DNA of 64,000 nt from Sorangium cellulosum (GCF_002950945.1 NZ_CP012673.1:9562501-9626500), one strand, 5' to 3'; shown: positions 49,949 to 59,136, numbered from the stretch's first letter. A program made the numbers and translations. Notes: generated by a model from the sequence alone, not told the origin.

Positions 49949-50902
49949 ATGGGCCACCCTCGCGCCATGAGGCTCCCCGTGACCGAGCTCGAGGCCGCCT
50001 ACCGCCCCACCGGCGACTTCCGCCTCCCCCACCACAGCGGGAGCCTCCTGCGCGGCCTCCTCGGCCGCGCCCTCCGACAGACCGGCTGCGCCATCTCCGA
50101 CGAACCCTGCCGCGCCGCGTGTCTCCGCCCGGGTCTCTGCACCTACTCGCGCCTCTTCGATCCTCCCCTCCCGGAGCCGCTCCCCCACCGGCTGCTGCGC
50201 GGCGCCACCGAGGCGCCTCCGCCCTTGCTCCCCCTCATTCCGCGCCCCGGCGAGACGCACGCGGATCCCCTCGTCCTCGGCGTTCGTGTGCTCGGCACGC
50301 TCGGCGACGGCGACCTGCAGCGGCTGCTCGCCGCCCTCATGGACATCCCGACCCTCCGGCTCGGCTCTGCCGAGGACCGGATGGAGATCGAGTACCTCCG
50401 CCGGCGTCGCGAGCGCGATCGCATCCTCGAGATCGCCCTCGGCGAGCCCCGGCAGGGCCAGCTGCGGGTCACCTTCGAGACGCCTGCGTGGCTCACGCAC
50501 AAGGGCCGACTCCACACCGCGGCCGACCTCGACTTCTCGTCGCTGTTCCGTCATGTCTATCGCCGGCTGACCACGCTCTCGTCCCTTTACGGCGAGCTCC
50601 TCCCGGAGGACGAGGCGCGCTTCCCGGAGCTCGATCAGCTCGCCGCGTCGGTGCAGACCGCCGCCGCGGACCTCCGCGTCGTCCGGTGGGAGCGCCATTC
50701 CTGGGAGCGGGAAGCCCGTCACCCCATGACAGGGCTCCTCGGGTCGCTGCTCTTCGACGGCCCGATAGGCGTCTTCCGCCCTCTCCTCGAGGCCGCAGCG
50801 CTCACGTTCATCGGAAAGAGCACGAGCCATGGCCTCGGGCGCATGCATATCGATGTCCTGGACCTCCCCGGGCCGCCTCCATCACCACGGCCTCGTGCGT
50901 GA
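49949..50902 (+). CDS. cas6: CRISPR pre-crRNA endoribonuclease Cas6 (RAMP)
   Basis: The product is 317 aa from ATG 49949 or 311 aa from ATG 49967 (MRLPVTELEAAYRP). The N-terminus has the PF10040-type FRLPHHSGSLLRGLLGRALR block with a Cys-rich insert (CAISDEPCRAACLRPGLC). The C-terminus carries the Gly-rich RAMP loop TSHGLGRMHIDVL (about 285-297). It should cut the transcript of the adjacent array at the repeat hairpin. It is the only cas gene in the window, so interference must rely on effector genes elsewhere, or the locus is a remnant. Confidence 0.88.
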   Translation: MGHPRAMRLPVTELEAAYRPTGDFRLPHHSGSLLRGLLGRALRQTGCAISDEPCRAACLRPGLCTYSRLFDPPLPEPLPHRLLRGATEAPPPLLPLIPRPGETHADPLVLGVRVLGTLGDGDLQRLLAALMDIPTLRLGSAEDRMEIEYLRRRRERDRILEIALGEPRQGQLRVTFETPAWLTHKGRLHTAADLDFSSLFRHVYRRLTTLSSLYGELLPEDEARFPELDQLAASVQTAAADLRVVRWERHSWEREARHPMTGLLGSLLFDGPIGVFRPLLEAAALTFIGKSTSHGLGRMHIDVLDLPGPPPSPRPRA

Positions 50903-51033
50903 GCGCCTCTCCGCTGCACCAGAATCCCCTGAATCCCAGCGGCGGTTGGGCTCCCATACCTCCCGGAGCACCTCCCTCCCGGCGCCGCCCCCGCGCCGTC
51001 CCAGGCGCGCTACCGCCGCGCCCTCGCGCGCGC

Positions 51034-51039
51034 TACGTT
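51034..51039 (+). promoter_or_regulatory. Probable -10 element of a leaderless transcript (TACGTT)
   Basis: TACGTT ends seven bases before the GTG at 51047, with no Shine-Dalgarno sequence between. This supports GTG 51047 over the TTG at 51038 as the start of the next gene. Confidence 0.4.
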
Positions 51040-51046
51040 GCCCGCC

Positions 51047-51589
51047 GTGAGCGCCCCTCGATCGTCCGGCCCCCGCACTGCGCTGCTCATCGCCCTGCCC
51101 GTGCTCGCCGTCGCCGGGGCGGCCTTCCTTCTCCTGGGCGGCAGCGACCGCCCCGAGCCTCCCCCTGCCCGGCCTGCAACGGCGGAGTCCAGCGTGAGCC
51201 CTGCGCCCGACCAGCCCGAAAGGTCATCTCCCGCACAGCCGCCTCCGGCGGCCTCCGCCCCTGCGGAGGCCGCTGCATTGCAAGCAGAGGTTTCTCCTGA
51301 CACGGATCCGGAGTCCCTCGTCCTCGAGCGGATGCGCGCCGCGTTATCCCAGAATGCAGAGGAGGTGCTCCGGCTCGACGACGCGGCCTCGCGCGACTTC
51401 GGCGCCGACAGCCCGCGCGCCGCCGAACGGGGCCTGCTCCGCGTGCGGGCGCTCGTGCGCATGGATCGCATCGGCGAGGCCCGCAGCTTCGCGGAGGACC
51501 TCGTCGAACGGTATCCCGACGACCCGTCCGCAAGGAGTGCTGCGGCCTACATGGGCATTCACCCGAGGCCGCGCGGGCCGTCCCGCTGA
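51047..51589 (+). CDS. Small membrane-anchored protein with TPR-like C-terminus
   Basis: The 180-aa product (183 aa if the TTG at 51038 is used) has an N-terminal membrane anchor (ALLIALPVLAVAGAAFLLLG), a Pro/Ser/Ala-rich linker of about 60 residues, and a helical C-terminal domain (ESLVLERMRAALSQNAEEVL; RALVRMDRIGEARSFAEDLV; RYPDDPSARSA) that reads as a single tetratricopeptide-like hairpin pair. Proteins of this layout are common near myxobacterial sigma factors, but none is adjacent here. Function is unknown. Confidence 0.65.
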   Translation: MSAPRSSGPRTALLIALPVLAVAGAAFLLLGGSDRPEPPPARPATAESSVSPAPDQPERSSPAQPPPAASAPAEAAALQAEVSPDTDPESLVLERMRAALSQNAEEVLRLDDAASRDFGADSPRAAERGLLRVRALVRMDRIGEARSFAEDLVERYPDDPSARSAAAYMGIHPRPRGPSR

Positions 51590-51775
51590 GCCGCGCCGCC
51601 GCGGGGTCGCGCCCCCGAGCGTGCTTGTAACGAGAGCGGATCATTTCATTACAGCCGCTGAGCCAAGGGCTCGCCGCCAGACCGAGGCGTTGCGCACCGA
51701 GCTTACGCAGCGAGTCACTGAACCGCTTAAGATTTCGGCTGGTCAATCGAACGTTTCTTGGCGATACTCCACGCC

Positions 51776-53080
51776 ATGAAAACTTGGCTTCTCCTCGGGG
51801 CTCTCCAGCTGTCCCTGGTTGGAATTGGATGTGGCGGCACGCTCGACGGCGTCGACGACGGCGAGGGCGGCGGCCCGGCGTCGAGCGGCAGCGGCGCTCC
51901 TGCCGGGAGCGGCAGCGGCGGCTCCGCCACCACCGGCACCGGCGGACCTGACCCCGGAGGGACGGGCAGCGGCGGCCCCGTGTCGAGCGGCAGCGGCGAT
52001 CCCGCGACCACCGGCGGCGGGCCGGATCCGGGCAGCACCTGCGCCGAGGTGGATTCGTGTCCGTTCGCGGCCGGGGTCGAGATCGACTGCCGCAAGCGCT
52101 TCATGTACGGCCTGAACTACGCCTGGCGCGATTTCGGCGCCGACTTCAGCGGGCAGCGCCAGTGGGACCAGGCCGGCGTCTCGGGCAAGCGGGACCGCGT
52201 GCTCGCCGACCTGCGCGACATGCGTGCGCACGGCGTCGATGTCGTCCGCTGGTGGATCTACCCGCGCATCTACGGCGAGGCGCTCGTGATGGACGGGCAG
52301 GGCAACCCGACCGGGCTCGGCGGCACCTCGACCCAGGACATCCTCGCGGCGCTCGAGCTCGCGGATCAGGCCGAGGTCAACCTGATGTTCACGCTCTTCT
52401 CCTTCGACGGCTTCTACAAGACCTCGCACAACCCGCCGAACGGCCTGTCCGTCGTGAGCCTCGGGCCCATCGTCGCGGACACGTCGCGGCGCGCCCGGCT
52501 CATCGAGAACGTCGTCCGGCAGGTCGCGCGGACGGTCGCGTCGAGCCCGCACCGGCACCGCATGGTGGCGTGGGACGTCATCAACGAGCCCGAGTGGGCG
52601 ATGACCGGGCCGAGCCTCTACGGCGGGGATCCCCCGTTCGAGGGAGACGCGAGCAAGTTCGACCTCGTCACACACGCGCAGATGGAGGCGCTCGCCAAGG
52701 AGTCGGCCGCCGTGCTGCGGGAGGAGACGGGCGCGCCCGTGAGCGTCGGCAGCGCTGCGATCAAGTGGGGCCAGGCGTGGACCCGCGCGGACGTCGACTT
52801 CTACCAGGTCCACATGTACGGATGGGTCAACGAGTGGCGACCCTACAACACGCCGCTCGCCGAGCTCAACCTCACGGACAAACCCGTCGTCATGGGCGAG
52901 TTCCCCATCAACCTGGACGGGATAGACGTCCAGTACGACAAGTTCGTGAGCGACCTCTACAACGTCGGGTATGCAGGCGCGCTCTCCTGGTCGTACACCG
53001 ACGGGAACTTCCCGTGGGCGCCCGCGCGGGACGCCGTGAAGGCGTTCGCCGACCGGCATACGTGCGAGACGCGTTACTGA
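51776..53080 (+). CDS. Secreted glycoside hydrolase, GH5-like, lipoprotein
   Basis: The 434-aa protein has a lipoprotein signal (LVGIGC) and a long Gly/Ser/Thr/Pro linker (about 25-85). A (beta/alpha)8 glycosidase domain follows, starting KRFMYGLNYAWRDFGADF. The acid/base Glu lies in MVAWDVINEPEW (about 270, the strand-4 NEP motif) and the nucleophile Glu in KPVVMGEFPINL (about 373, strand 7), as in clan A family 5. HMYGWVNEW supplies the conserved His/Tyr. It probably cuts beta-mannan or a related glucan at the cell surface; the exact substrate cannot be read from the sequence. Confidence 0.8.
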   Translation: MKTWLLLGALQLSLVGIGCGGTLDGVDDGEGGGPASSGSGAPAGSGSGGSATTGTGGPDPGGTGSGGPVSSGSGDPATTGGGPDPGSTCAEVDSCPFAAGVEIDCRKRFMYGLNYAWRDFGADFSGQRQWDQAGVSGKRDRVLADLRDMRAHGVDVVRWWIYPRIYGEALVMDGQGNPTGLGGTSTQDILAALELADQAEVNLMFTLFSFDGFYKTSHNPPNGLSVVSLGPIVADTSRRARLIENVVRQVARTVASSPHRHRMVAWDVINEPEWAMTGPSLYGGDPPFEGDASKFDLVTHAQMEALAKESAAVLREETGAPVSVGSAAIKWGQAWTRADVDFYQVHMYGWVNEWRPYNTPLAELNLTDKPVVMGEFPINLDGIDVQYDKFVSDLYNVGYAGALSWSYTDGNFPWAPARDAVKAFADRHTCETRY

Positions 53081-53430
53081 GGAACGACCGCTGAGCTCGA
53101 CAGGCGCGCCGCGCGCTGCCAGGAGCCCGAGCTCAGCTGTCATCCCCGCGAAGCGCTCGTCCTGGACGGCGCTCGTTTCATCCCGCCAGCGCGGATGTTT
53201 CACATCCTGGACGGGTTCCTTTTCTTCCTTGTGACAGGCTGCCTCAGTGTGGCGTGCTGACACGACATCGGTCGGCGTGTGGCTCGTGGTCGCGCCTCGG
53301 TTCGTGGTGAATGCCGTCTGGCTGGTCGCGCGGGCACGTGCGTTGCTCGGCATGTGGGCCCGCTGCTCACAGGCGCTGCGCGCCGGTGGGCCACCGAGAG
53401 TTGTTAACCAGCACCCAATGGGAGAGCGAC
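53081..53430. other. Intergenic region upstream of the repeat protein
   Basis: About 350 bp that should carry the promoter of the next gene. Nothing else is recognisable. GGGAGAGCGAC before 53431 is the ribosome site. Confidence 0.4.
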
Positions 53431-54882
53431 ATGGCAAACGATCGCTACGGATACCGAGGCTTCCGCGACGAGGGGACGCGCGACGAGGGGCGTCATCGGG
53501 AAGAGCAGGGCCGCTTCCAGGGACACCAGGATCAGCGTGGCCAGCGCGATCGTGACGACGACCAGGGGTCGTTCGGACGGGGCTCGTACAGCCGCGGCAA
53601 CTATGCCAACCAGAGCGGTGGCAGCCGGCAGGGCGAGTGGGGTCATGAGCAGCAGCACGGCCAGCAGCAGCACGGCCACTACGACGGGAGCGACGACCGC
53701 TGGCAGGCGGGCGGCCAGCAGGGTCAGGATTACCGTGGCGGCTTCGGCGGGCGCGGCCAGGATCAGCACGAGCGCGGCCGCTTTGGCGGGCGCGACGAGG
53801 ACGAGCGCCGCGGTTACGGGCGGGACAGCTCCTCCTGGCAGCGAGGCGGCCGCGACGAGCAGCACTTCGGCGGACGGGGAGCGGAGGAGGAGCGCGGCGG
53901 GTTCGGCTCGGCGCAACGTGGGCGCGACGAGAACCGTGGCTATTACGGCCGCGACGTGAACCGCGGGTACATCGGGCGCGACGAGGGCCAAGGGCGCGAC
54001 GTCTACGGCCGCGACTATTACGGCCGCGAGGAGTACCAGGGCCGCGGCTTCGAGGGTCAGCAGGGCCGCGGCTTCGAGAGCCAGAACCGCGGTTACGGCC
54101 GCGAGGAGTACCAGGGCCGCGGCTTCGAGAGCCAGAACCGCGGTTACGGTCGCGAGGAGTACCAGGGCCGCGGCTTCGAGGGTCAGCAGGGCCGCGGCTA
54201 CGGGCGCGAGGAGTACCAGGGCCGCGGCTTCGAGGGTCAGCAGGGCCGCGGCTACGAGAGCCAGAACCGCGGCTACGGCCGCGAGGAGTACCAGGGCCGC
54301 GGCTTCGAGGGTCAGCAGGGCCGCGGCTACGGGCGCGACGATTACCAGAGCCGCGGCTTCGAGGGTCAGCAGGGTCGCGGCTACGAGAGCCAGAACCGCG
54401 GCTACGGGCGCGACGATTACCAGAGCCGCGGCTTCGAGGGTCAGCAGGGCCGCGGCTACGGGCGCGACGATTACCAGAGCCGCGGCTTCGAGGGTCAGCA
54501 GGCCCGCGGCTTCGAGAGCCAGAACCGCGGCTACGGCCGCGACGACTACCAGAGTCGCCATTTCGGCCGCGGCGACGAGCGCGGCGGGTTCGGCGGCGGC
54601 CAGCGCGGTCGCGACGAGGACCGCGGCTTCCAGGGCCGCGGGGACGAGCGCGAGGGCTTCGGTCGCGGCCAGGAACGCTCCGGTCGCGGCGATCTCTACA
54701 ACCGCCCGGAGCGCCGCCCGAGCTCCGGCCGCTTCATGGGCGAGGAGATCCCGCCGGGATACTCGACCCGCACCCACGAGCGCGACGACGTGCACGCGTC
54801 GCAGGGCCGCGATCGCGACCGCTCGTTCGGCGACAGCCACGATCGCTCCGACCAGCAGAACCAGAACCGGACCTGGAACTGA
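53431..54882 (+). CDS. Arg/Gly/Tyr/Gln-rich repeat protein, predicted disordered
   Basis: The 483-aa protein has no signal peptide, membrane helix or recognisable fold. The first 190 residues are mixed RGG/GRG-type text (GSYSRGNYANQSGG, GQDYRGGFGGRGQD). Residues about 195-370 are an array of short repeats combining YGREEYQGRGFEGQQGR and GYESQNRG blocks, with REEY changing to RDDY in the second half. The last 60 residues are less repetitive (FMGEEIPPGYSTRTHERDDV). Arg, Gly, Tyr and Gln dominate and Cys, Leu and Val are nearly absent, as in prion-like RGG proteins that form condensates with RNA. That role is inferred from composition only. Confidence 0.75.
   Translation: MANDRYGYRGFRDEGTRDEGRHREEQGRFQGHQDQRGQRDRDDDQGSFGRGSYSRGNYANQSGGSRQGEWGHEQQHGQQQHGHYDGSDDRWQAGGQQGQDYRGGFGGRGQDQHERGRFGGRDEDERRGYGRDSSSWQRGGRDEQHFGGRGAEEERGGFGSAQRGRDENRGYYGRDVNRGYIGRDEGQGRDVYGRDYYGREEYQGRGFEGQQGRGFESQNRGYGREEYQGRGFESQNRGYGREEYQGRGFEGQQGRGYGREEYQGRGFEGQQGRGYESQNRGYGREEYQGRGFEGQQGRGYGRDDYQSRGFEGQQGRGYESQNRGYGRDDYQSRGFEGQQGRGYGRDDYQSRGFEGQQARGFESQNRGYGRDDYQSRHFGRGDERGGFGGGQRGRDEDRGFQGRGDEREGFGRGQERSGRGDLYNRPERRPSSGRFMGEEIPPGYSTRTHERDDVHASQGRDRDRSFGDSHDRSDQQNQNRTWN
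54025..54545 (+). repeat. In-frame tandem repeats of the RGG-type gene
   Basis: Blocks coding for GRGFEGQQGRGYGR (about 42 bp) and YESQNRG recur with very few base changes. Two variants, GAGGAGTACCAGGGC and GACGATTACCAGAGC, fall in separate halves, which points to stepwise amplification. Confidence 0.8.
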
Positions 54883-55130
54883 CCCGCTCGCCCCCGCGCT
54901 GAAACGTCACGAACGCCCCAGCGCGTCCCCGTCCCCGGAGAGGCACATCCCATGAAGACGCCGCGCCTCCGAAGCGCAGAGCCCGCCGTGCCTCCCCTAC
55001 CCTTCTCCCCTCTGCCTCCTCCCCCCTCTCCTCATTCCATCCCCCCCGAGCCGCCCGCCGCCACGGGCCATCGCCGCGCATCCTGCACGAGCTGTTGTCT
55101 ACAGCGCCGGCCTGCAGCATTCTCCCGCGC

Positions 55131-56417
55131 ATGACGACATCTGCTTACTCTCATCCCTTCCCCTTCCCGAAGCTCGCCGGCGTGTTGTGCATCGCCTGGT
55201 CGGCCCTGGTGGGGGCGTGCGGGGACGACTCCTCCGGCCAGACCAGCGGCACCGGCGGAGGGGCATCGACCTCGTCGGGCAGCGGCTCGGGCACCGGCGG
55301 TAGCGACAACCAGGGCGGCAACGACAACCAGGGCGGCAACGACAACCAGGGCGGCGGCGACAACCAGGGCGGCGGCCCGTCGTCCGGCGACACCATCCGC
55401 TTCATCGGGCGCTTCGACACGACCGACCCCGCGGGCCCGCGCTTCTCCTGGCCCGGCAGCGCGATCGCGACGCGGTTCACGGGGACGTCCATCAGCGCTC
55501 GCTTCAACGACACGGCGCCCCAGGATGCGCCCGACTACTTCCAGGTGGTGATCGACGGCAAGCCCGAGGGCGTGCTCGCGGTGCACAGCCAGGAAGACCT
55601 CTACGTCGTCGCCGAGGGCCTGGCCGACGGCGAGCACGACCTCCTGCTCCACCGGCGGACGGAGACGCTCGTCGGGGTGACGCAGTTCCTCGAGTTCATT
55701 CCGGAGCAGGGCGAGCAGCTCCTGCCGGCCCCGCCGGCGCCCGAGCGCCGGATCGAGGTGATCGGCGACTCGATCTCCGCCGGCTACGGCATCGACGGCC
55801 TCAACGAGACCTGCCCGTTCACGAGCGCGACGGAGAACAACTACCTCGCCTACAGCGCCCTGACGGCCCGGATGCTCGAGGCCGACGCGACGATCATCGC
55901 CTGGTCCGGCAGGGGCGTGTACCGCAACTACGACGGCGAGGCGGTCGAGCCCATGCCGGAGATCTACGGCCGCACCATCGCCTCCGAGGCGCAGCCCGCG
56001 TGGGACTTCTCCTCCTGGGTGCCTCAGGTCGTGGTGATCAACCTCGGCACGAACGACTTCAGCATCAATGTCCCCGGCCCCGCGACGTTCGACGCGCCGT
56101 TCAAGCAGGCCTACGCGGGGCTCGTCGAGACGGTCAGGGGCCACTACCCCGAGGCCCACATCTTCACCACCGTGGGCCCCATGCTGAGCGACTCGTACCC
56201 GCCGGACGCGAACGCGCTGACCAGGGCGCGGACCCTCATCACCGAGGTGGTCGACGAGCGGACGGACGGCGGCGACACGCGCGTGCACTTCGTCGAGTTC
56301 CCCCCGCATGACGGCGCCGTGAACGGGCTCGGCTGCGACTACCACCCGAGCGCCAAGACGAATGAGCTGATGGCCGAGCAGCTCGCCGAGGCCATCAAGG
56401 AAGAGGTCGGCTGGTAG
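55131..56417 (+). CDS. Secreted CE2-like carbohydrate esterase (SGNH hydrolase), lipoprotein
   Basis: The 428-aa protein has a lipoprotein signal (ALVGAC) and a Gly/Ser/Asn/Gln linker with four NQGG repeats. A beta-sandwich domain follows (FIGRFDTTDPAGPRFSWPGS, about 85-200), then an SGNH hydrolase domain: block I GDSISAGYG (Ser about 213), GTNDF (about 305), and block V CDYHPSAKTN (His about 404). This two-domain layout is that of carbohydrate esterase family 2, which removes acetyl groups from plant polysaccharides. With the GH5-like gene upstream it suggests joint degradation of acetylated hemicellulose. Confidence 0.85.
   Translation: MTTSAYSHPFPFPKLAGVLCIAWSALVGACGDDSSGQTSGTGGGASTSSGSGSGTGGSDNQGGNDNQGGNDNQGGGDNQGGGPSSGDTIRFIGRFDTTDPAGPRFSWPGSAIATRFTGTSISARFNDTAPQDAPDYFQVVIDGKPEGVLAVHSQEDLYVVAEGLADGEHDLLLHRRTETLVGVTQFLEFIPEQGEQLLPAPPAPERRIEVIGDSISAGYGIDGLNETCPFTSATENNYLAYSALTARMLEADATIIAWSGRGVYRNYDGEAVEPMPEIYGRTIASEAQPAWDFSSWVPQVVVINLGTNDFSINVPGPATFDAPFKQAYAGLVETVRGHYPEAHIFTTVGPMLSDSYPPDANALTRARTLITEVVDERTDGGDTRVHFVEFPPHDGAVNGLGCDYHPSAKTNELMAEQLAEAIKEEVGW
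55309..55371 (+). repeat. 18-bp repeats in the CE2 linker
   Basis: GACAACCAGGGCGGC recurs four times head to tail and codes for DNQGG units of the linker. Confidence 0.75.
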
Positions 56418-56846
56418 AGGCGACGCCAGCGCGGCGCAGGGGCCTCAGGTCGCCCTGCGCCTCGCCGCCCGGCGCCGCCGCTCCCCGCGCGCCGCCTGCG
56501 ACGCCGCGGGCCGCCTGCGACGCCGCGGGCCCTTCCGAGCTCCTCCTCGACCGAAGGCCTGCGCCTCGTCCTGGACCGAAGGCCTGCGCCTCGCCCCGGA
56601 CGCACGTGGCATCGTGTCTCTCCTCCCCATCCCCGGCTGTGGCACGTCGCTACACCCGCGGCCGATCGCGCTGCGACATGGATGCGGCGGCGAAGCAGCG
56701 CCGATCGAACCCCCGCCAGAGCGCGGCGCCGCGCTGACGAGGCGGCCTTGGTACATGCGGTGCATCTCTTGAACATCAGAACACCAGACGGGCGGCGCCG
56801 CCGAAGACGCGTGGGAGCGCGTGCCGCTGAGCGAGGAGATCATCCC
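56418..56846. other. Region between CE2 gene and the 123-aa gene
   Basis: About 430 bp. It contains short tandem repeats (TGCGACGCCGCGGGCC twice; GACCGAAGGCCTGCGCCTCG twice) and a candidate minus-strand small gene. The right part presumably holds the next promoter. Confidence 0.45.
56445..56612 (-). CDS. Very basic 55-aa protein (candidate)
   Basis: The frame starts at an ATG preceded at good spacing by GGGGAGGAGAG, one of the best ribosome sites in the window. The product (MPRASGARRRPSVQDEAQAF, then RGGARKGPRRRRRPAAS) is about one third Arg and ends RRRAT. It could be an AT-hook-like nucleic-acid binder. It is convergent with the CE2 gene. The low complexity and internal repeats leave a real chance that it is not a gene. 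Confidence 0.35.
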   Translation of the reverse strand: MPRASGARRRPSVQDEAQAFGRGGARKGPRRRRRPAASQAARGERRRRAARRRAT

Positions 56847-57218
56847 ATGTACAGCAAGCAAGACGGCTCCCAGCGGGCCACCTACAAGAGCCACAGCCGA
56901 GAGTTCATGGCGGACGCGCGCGAGCGGGCCGAGAGCTCGGACGACCGGAACGCGTTCATCCCTGCCCCGAAGGACGGCCGGGTGGAGGTGGTGGACGAGT
57001 TCGCCGAGCAGATCGCCGAGCAGTACCTCGCCTCGGCGACCTCGGGCAAAGGGGACATCACGGAAGACTACGAGGATGAGCTGGATCCGGAGGAGATCGG
57101 GGGTCCTTTCATCATCACCACGGCCGAGCAAGAGATCGCGTACAGCAGGGACTCGATGAACCCCGAAGACGGAGAGGTCGAGCCCTTCCCTCTCGTCACG
57201 CGCTCGCCCCTGCCCTGA
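56847..57218 (+). CDS. Acidic 123-aa protein of unknown function
   Basis: The ATG follows GAGGAGATC. The product has no signal or membrane segment. It starts with a basic/polar stretch (KQDGSQRATYKSHSREFMAD) and becomes acidic (GDITEDYEDELDPEEIGGPF), with a conserved-looking IITTAEQEIAYSRDSMN segment. It is soluble and possibly partly disordered. I do not recognise the family, and the neighbours give no clue. Confidence 0.6.
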   Translation: MYSKQDGSQRATYKSHSREFMADARERAESSDDRNAFIPAPKDGRVEVVDEFAEQIAEQYLASATSGKGDITEDYEDELDPEEIGGPFIITTAEQEIAYSRDSMNPEDGEVEPFPLVTRSPLP

Positions 57219-57413
57219 ACCGCAGCGCTCGACTCGCCGCAGGCTCGTGCCGGCAAGACCGCCCCGCGACACACCACCCACGCGGCCGGCCGAGCCGAGC
57301 GCCCTCTCCCTGACAGCCCCCCGGGTGCGTCGCTACCCATCCGCTCGCGCGGCGTTGCGCTGCGGGACAACGGCGCTGGCGCGGCGGGCTGAGCAAAGGT
57401 AGAGACGGCGGAT

Positions 57414-58337
57414 ATGGCGGAGTCGCTCGAGAGAGAGCTCGCGCGCCTGTCCGGCGAGGAGATGGTCGCGGCGCTCGGGCTGGGCAGGGCCCCCGCGTGG
57501 GTGCGGCGCGCCGGGCGCGCGGCGTTCGAGCTGCCGTCGCGCCCGCTCGGGCGGGTGCTCGCGCGCTTCGATCGGCGCACCGGCGAGGCGGGGATCCACG
57601 TGGCGGCGCGGGAGGCGCTCGCGGGCTTCGGCGCGCGCTGGATGGCGGACGCGCCGCGCCCGGCGGCGGGCGGGGCGCTGCTCGTCCTCTCCAACCACCC
57701 CGGCGCCTACGACGCGCTGGCGCTGATGGCGGCGCTCGGCCGGGCGGACCTCATGATCGTCGCCGCCGAGCGGCGGTTCCTGCGCGCGCTGCCCCACGTG
57801 AGCCGGCGGCTGCTCTTCGTGCCGATCGACGGCGCCGGCGGGGCGCGCGAGATCGCGGCGCGGACCGCCGGCGTGCGCCGCGCCGTGCAGCACCTGCGCG
57901 GCGGCGGCGCGCTGCTGCACTTCCCCGCGGGCCGCATCGAGCCCGACCCGGCCTTCCCCGCCGCCGGCGAGGCGCCGCTCGGGGCGTGGCACCCGAGCGC
58001 CGGCGCGCTGCTGCGCACGACCGCGGCCGCCGGCGGTCGCGTCGCCCTCGCGATCGTCTCGGGGGTGCACTCGCCCCGGGCGAAGCGGCTGGCGGCGACG
58101 CGGTGGGCCGAGCGGCGCGGGGTGACCACGCTGGCGCCGCTGCTGCAGATCGCGCTGCCAGGGTTCGACGACGTCGCGGTGCACGTGCGGCTCAGCGAGG
58201 CGCAGGACGCGGCGGCGGTGGTGGCGGACGGGCCGGAGGATGACGCCGGGCTGACCGGGCGGCTCCGGGACAGGGCCGCGGCGATGGTCGCGGCGGTGGC
58301 GGGAGACGGGCGGGACGCTCCTGGCGAGCGCTGGTAG
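57414..58337 (+). CDS. PlsC-like acyltransferase
   Basis: This 307-aa protein has the glycerolipid acyltransferase motifs: block I LLVLSNHPGAYDALALM (His-x4-Asp, His about 93), a middle AAERRFLRALPHVSRRLLFV block, and a block III equivalent LLHFPAGRIEPDP in place of the usual FPEGTR. There is no N-terminal membrane helix, so it is probably peripheral. The changed block III and Ala-rich C-terminus suggest an ornithine-lipid or other non-canonical acyl acceptor. It is monocistronic by spacing. Confidence 0.78.
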   Translation: MAESLERELARLSGEEMVAALGLGRAPAWVRRAGRAAFELPSRPLGRVLARFDRRTGEAGIHVAAREALAGFGARWMADAPRPAAGGALLVLSNHPGAYDALALMAALGRADLMIVAAERRFLRALPHVSRRLLFVPIDGAGGAREIAARTAGVRRAVQHLRGGGALLHFPAGRIEPDPAFPAAGEAPLGAWHPSAGALLRTTAAAGGRVALAIVSGVHSPRAKRLAATRWAERRGVTTLAPLLQIALPGFDDVAVHVRLSEAQDAAAVVADGPEDDAGLTGRLRDRAAAMVAAVAGDGRDAPGERW

Positions 58338-58605
58338 GCCCGCCCCCGCGGGAACCGAGGTGCCCGGCCCTCGGCGAGCTGGACCCCACCGAGGGGGGTT
58401 GCTGGGGATCTACACTCATTCCGACGAAAGAGGCGGAATTGTCATGGAGATGGCGCGATTTCAGGCTGAGCGCTGCAATTAGAGTGTCTGACGAGAACGC
58501 ATTCCCGTCTGCCGGATAATTTGCCACGCGCAGAAGGGGTTCCTGGTCGATTTGAAGATTGACGCGTGGATCTCCATCGCTCGATCCTCTCGACTGAGGA
58601 TACCC

Positions 58606-59136
58606 ATGCGCAAGGTGCTGCTCGCTGTCGTCGTGCTGCTCGCGCCGCTCGGATGTATGAGCGGCTTCGAGCCGCCGCTGGTCGCGGGGAAGATCGTGCT
58701 CACCCTGGGAGCGCAGCAGTTCTTCCTCGACACGGGGAACAACGGCGAGACCGCGGTCAGCTTCGACGAAGACGAACCGGGGAGCTGGTACACGGACTGC
58801 GGGCTGCGAGATGGCGAGTTCCAGGTGATGATCCACAACGAGGCGATCCGGGAGAAGAAGGGCTTCTGGGGCGTCAACATCCGCGCAGCCATCGACGTGC
58901 CCCAGGAAGACGCGAACGTGTTCGTCAGCCTCGGCGAGGACTCGCTCAGCGGCGTCTGTCAACTGAAACACAAGACGACGAGGGAGAGAGACCCTTATGA
59001 AGGGGAGCTCTCCGCGGCGGCGTGCATCGTCAAGGACCTGAGGGAGGATCCGGACGGCCTGCAAGAGGCCCGTTTCGACGCCTTCATCCGCGCCAGGCAG
59101 TGCTTCCTGATCAACGCCGAGAACGCCGCAGACTAG
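58606..59136 (+). CDS. Small lipoprotein of unknown function
   Basis: The 176-aa product has a lipobox signal (VLLAPLGC, Cys17). The mature part is beta-rich with Cys residues (WYTDCGLRDGEFQVMIHNEA, SLSGVCQLKH, AAACIVKDLR, RARQCFLIN) that may form two disulphides. It is probably anchored in the outer membrane. No family is recognised. A palindromic repeat follows its stop by about 25 bp. Confidence 0.65.
   Translation: MRKVLLAVVVLLAPLGCMSGFEPPLVAGKIVLTLGAQQFFLDTGNNGETAVSFDEDEPGSWYTDCGLRDGEFQVMIHNEAIREKKGFWGVNIRAAIDVPQEDANVFVSLGEDSLSGVCQLKHKTTRERDPYEGELSAAACIVKDLREDPDGLQEARFDAFIRARQCFLINAENAAD

Noticed and set aside
54025..54545. RGG gene repeats as a CRISPR or satellite
   Set aside because: Repeats keep codon phase, have no unique spacers and lie inside a long coding frame.
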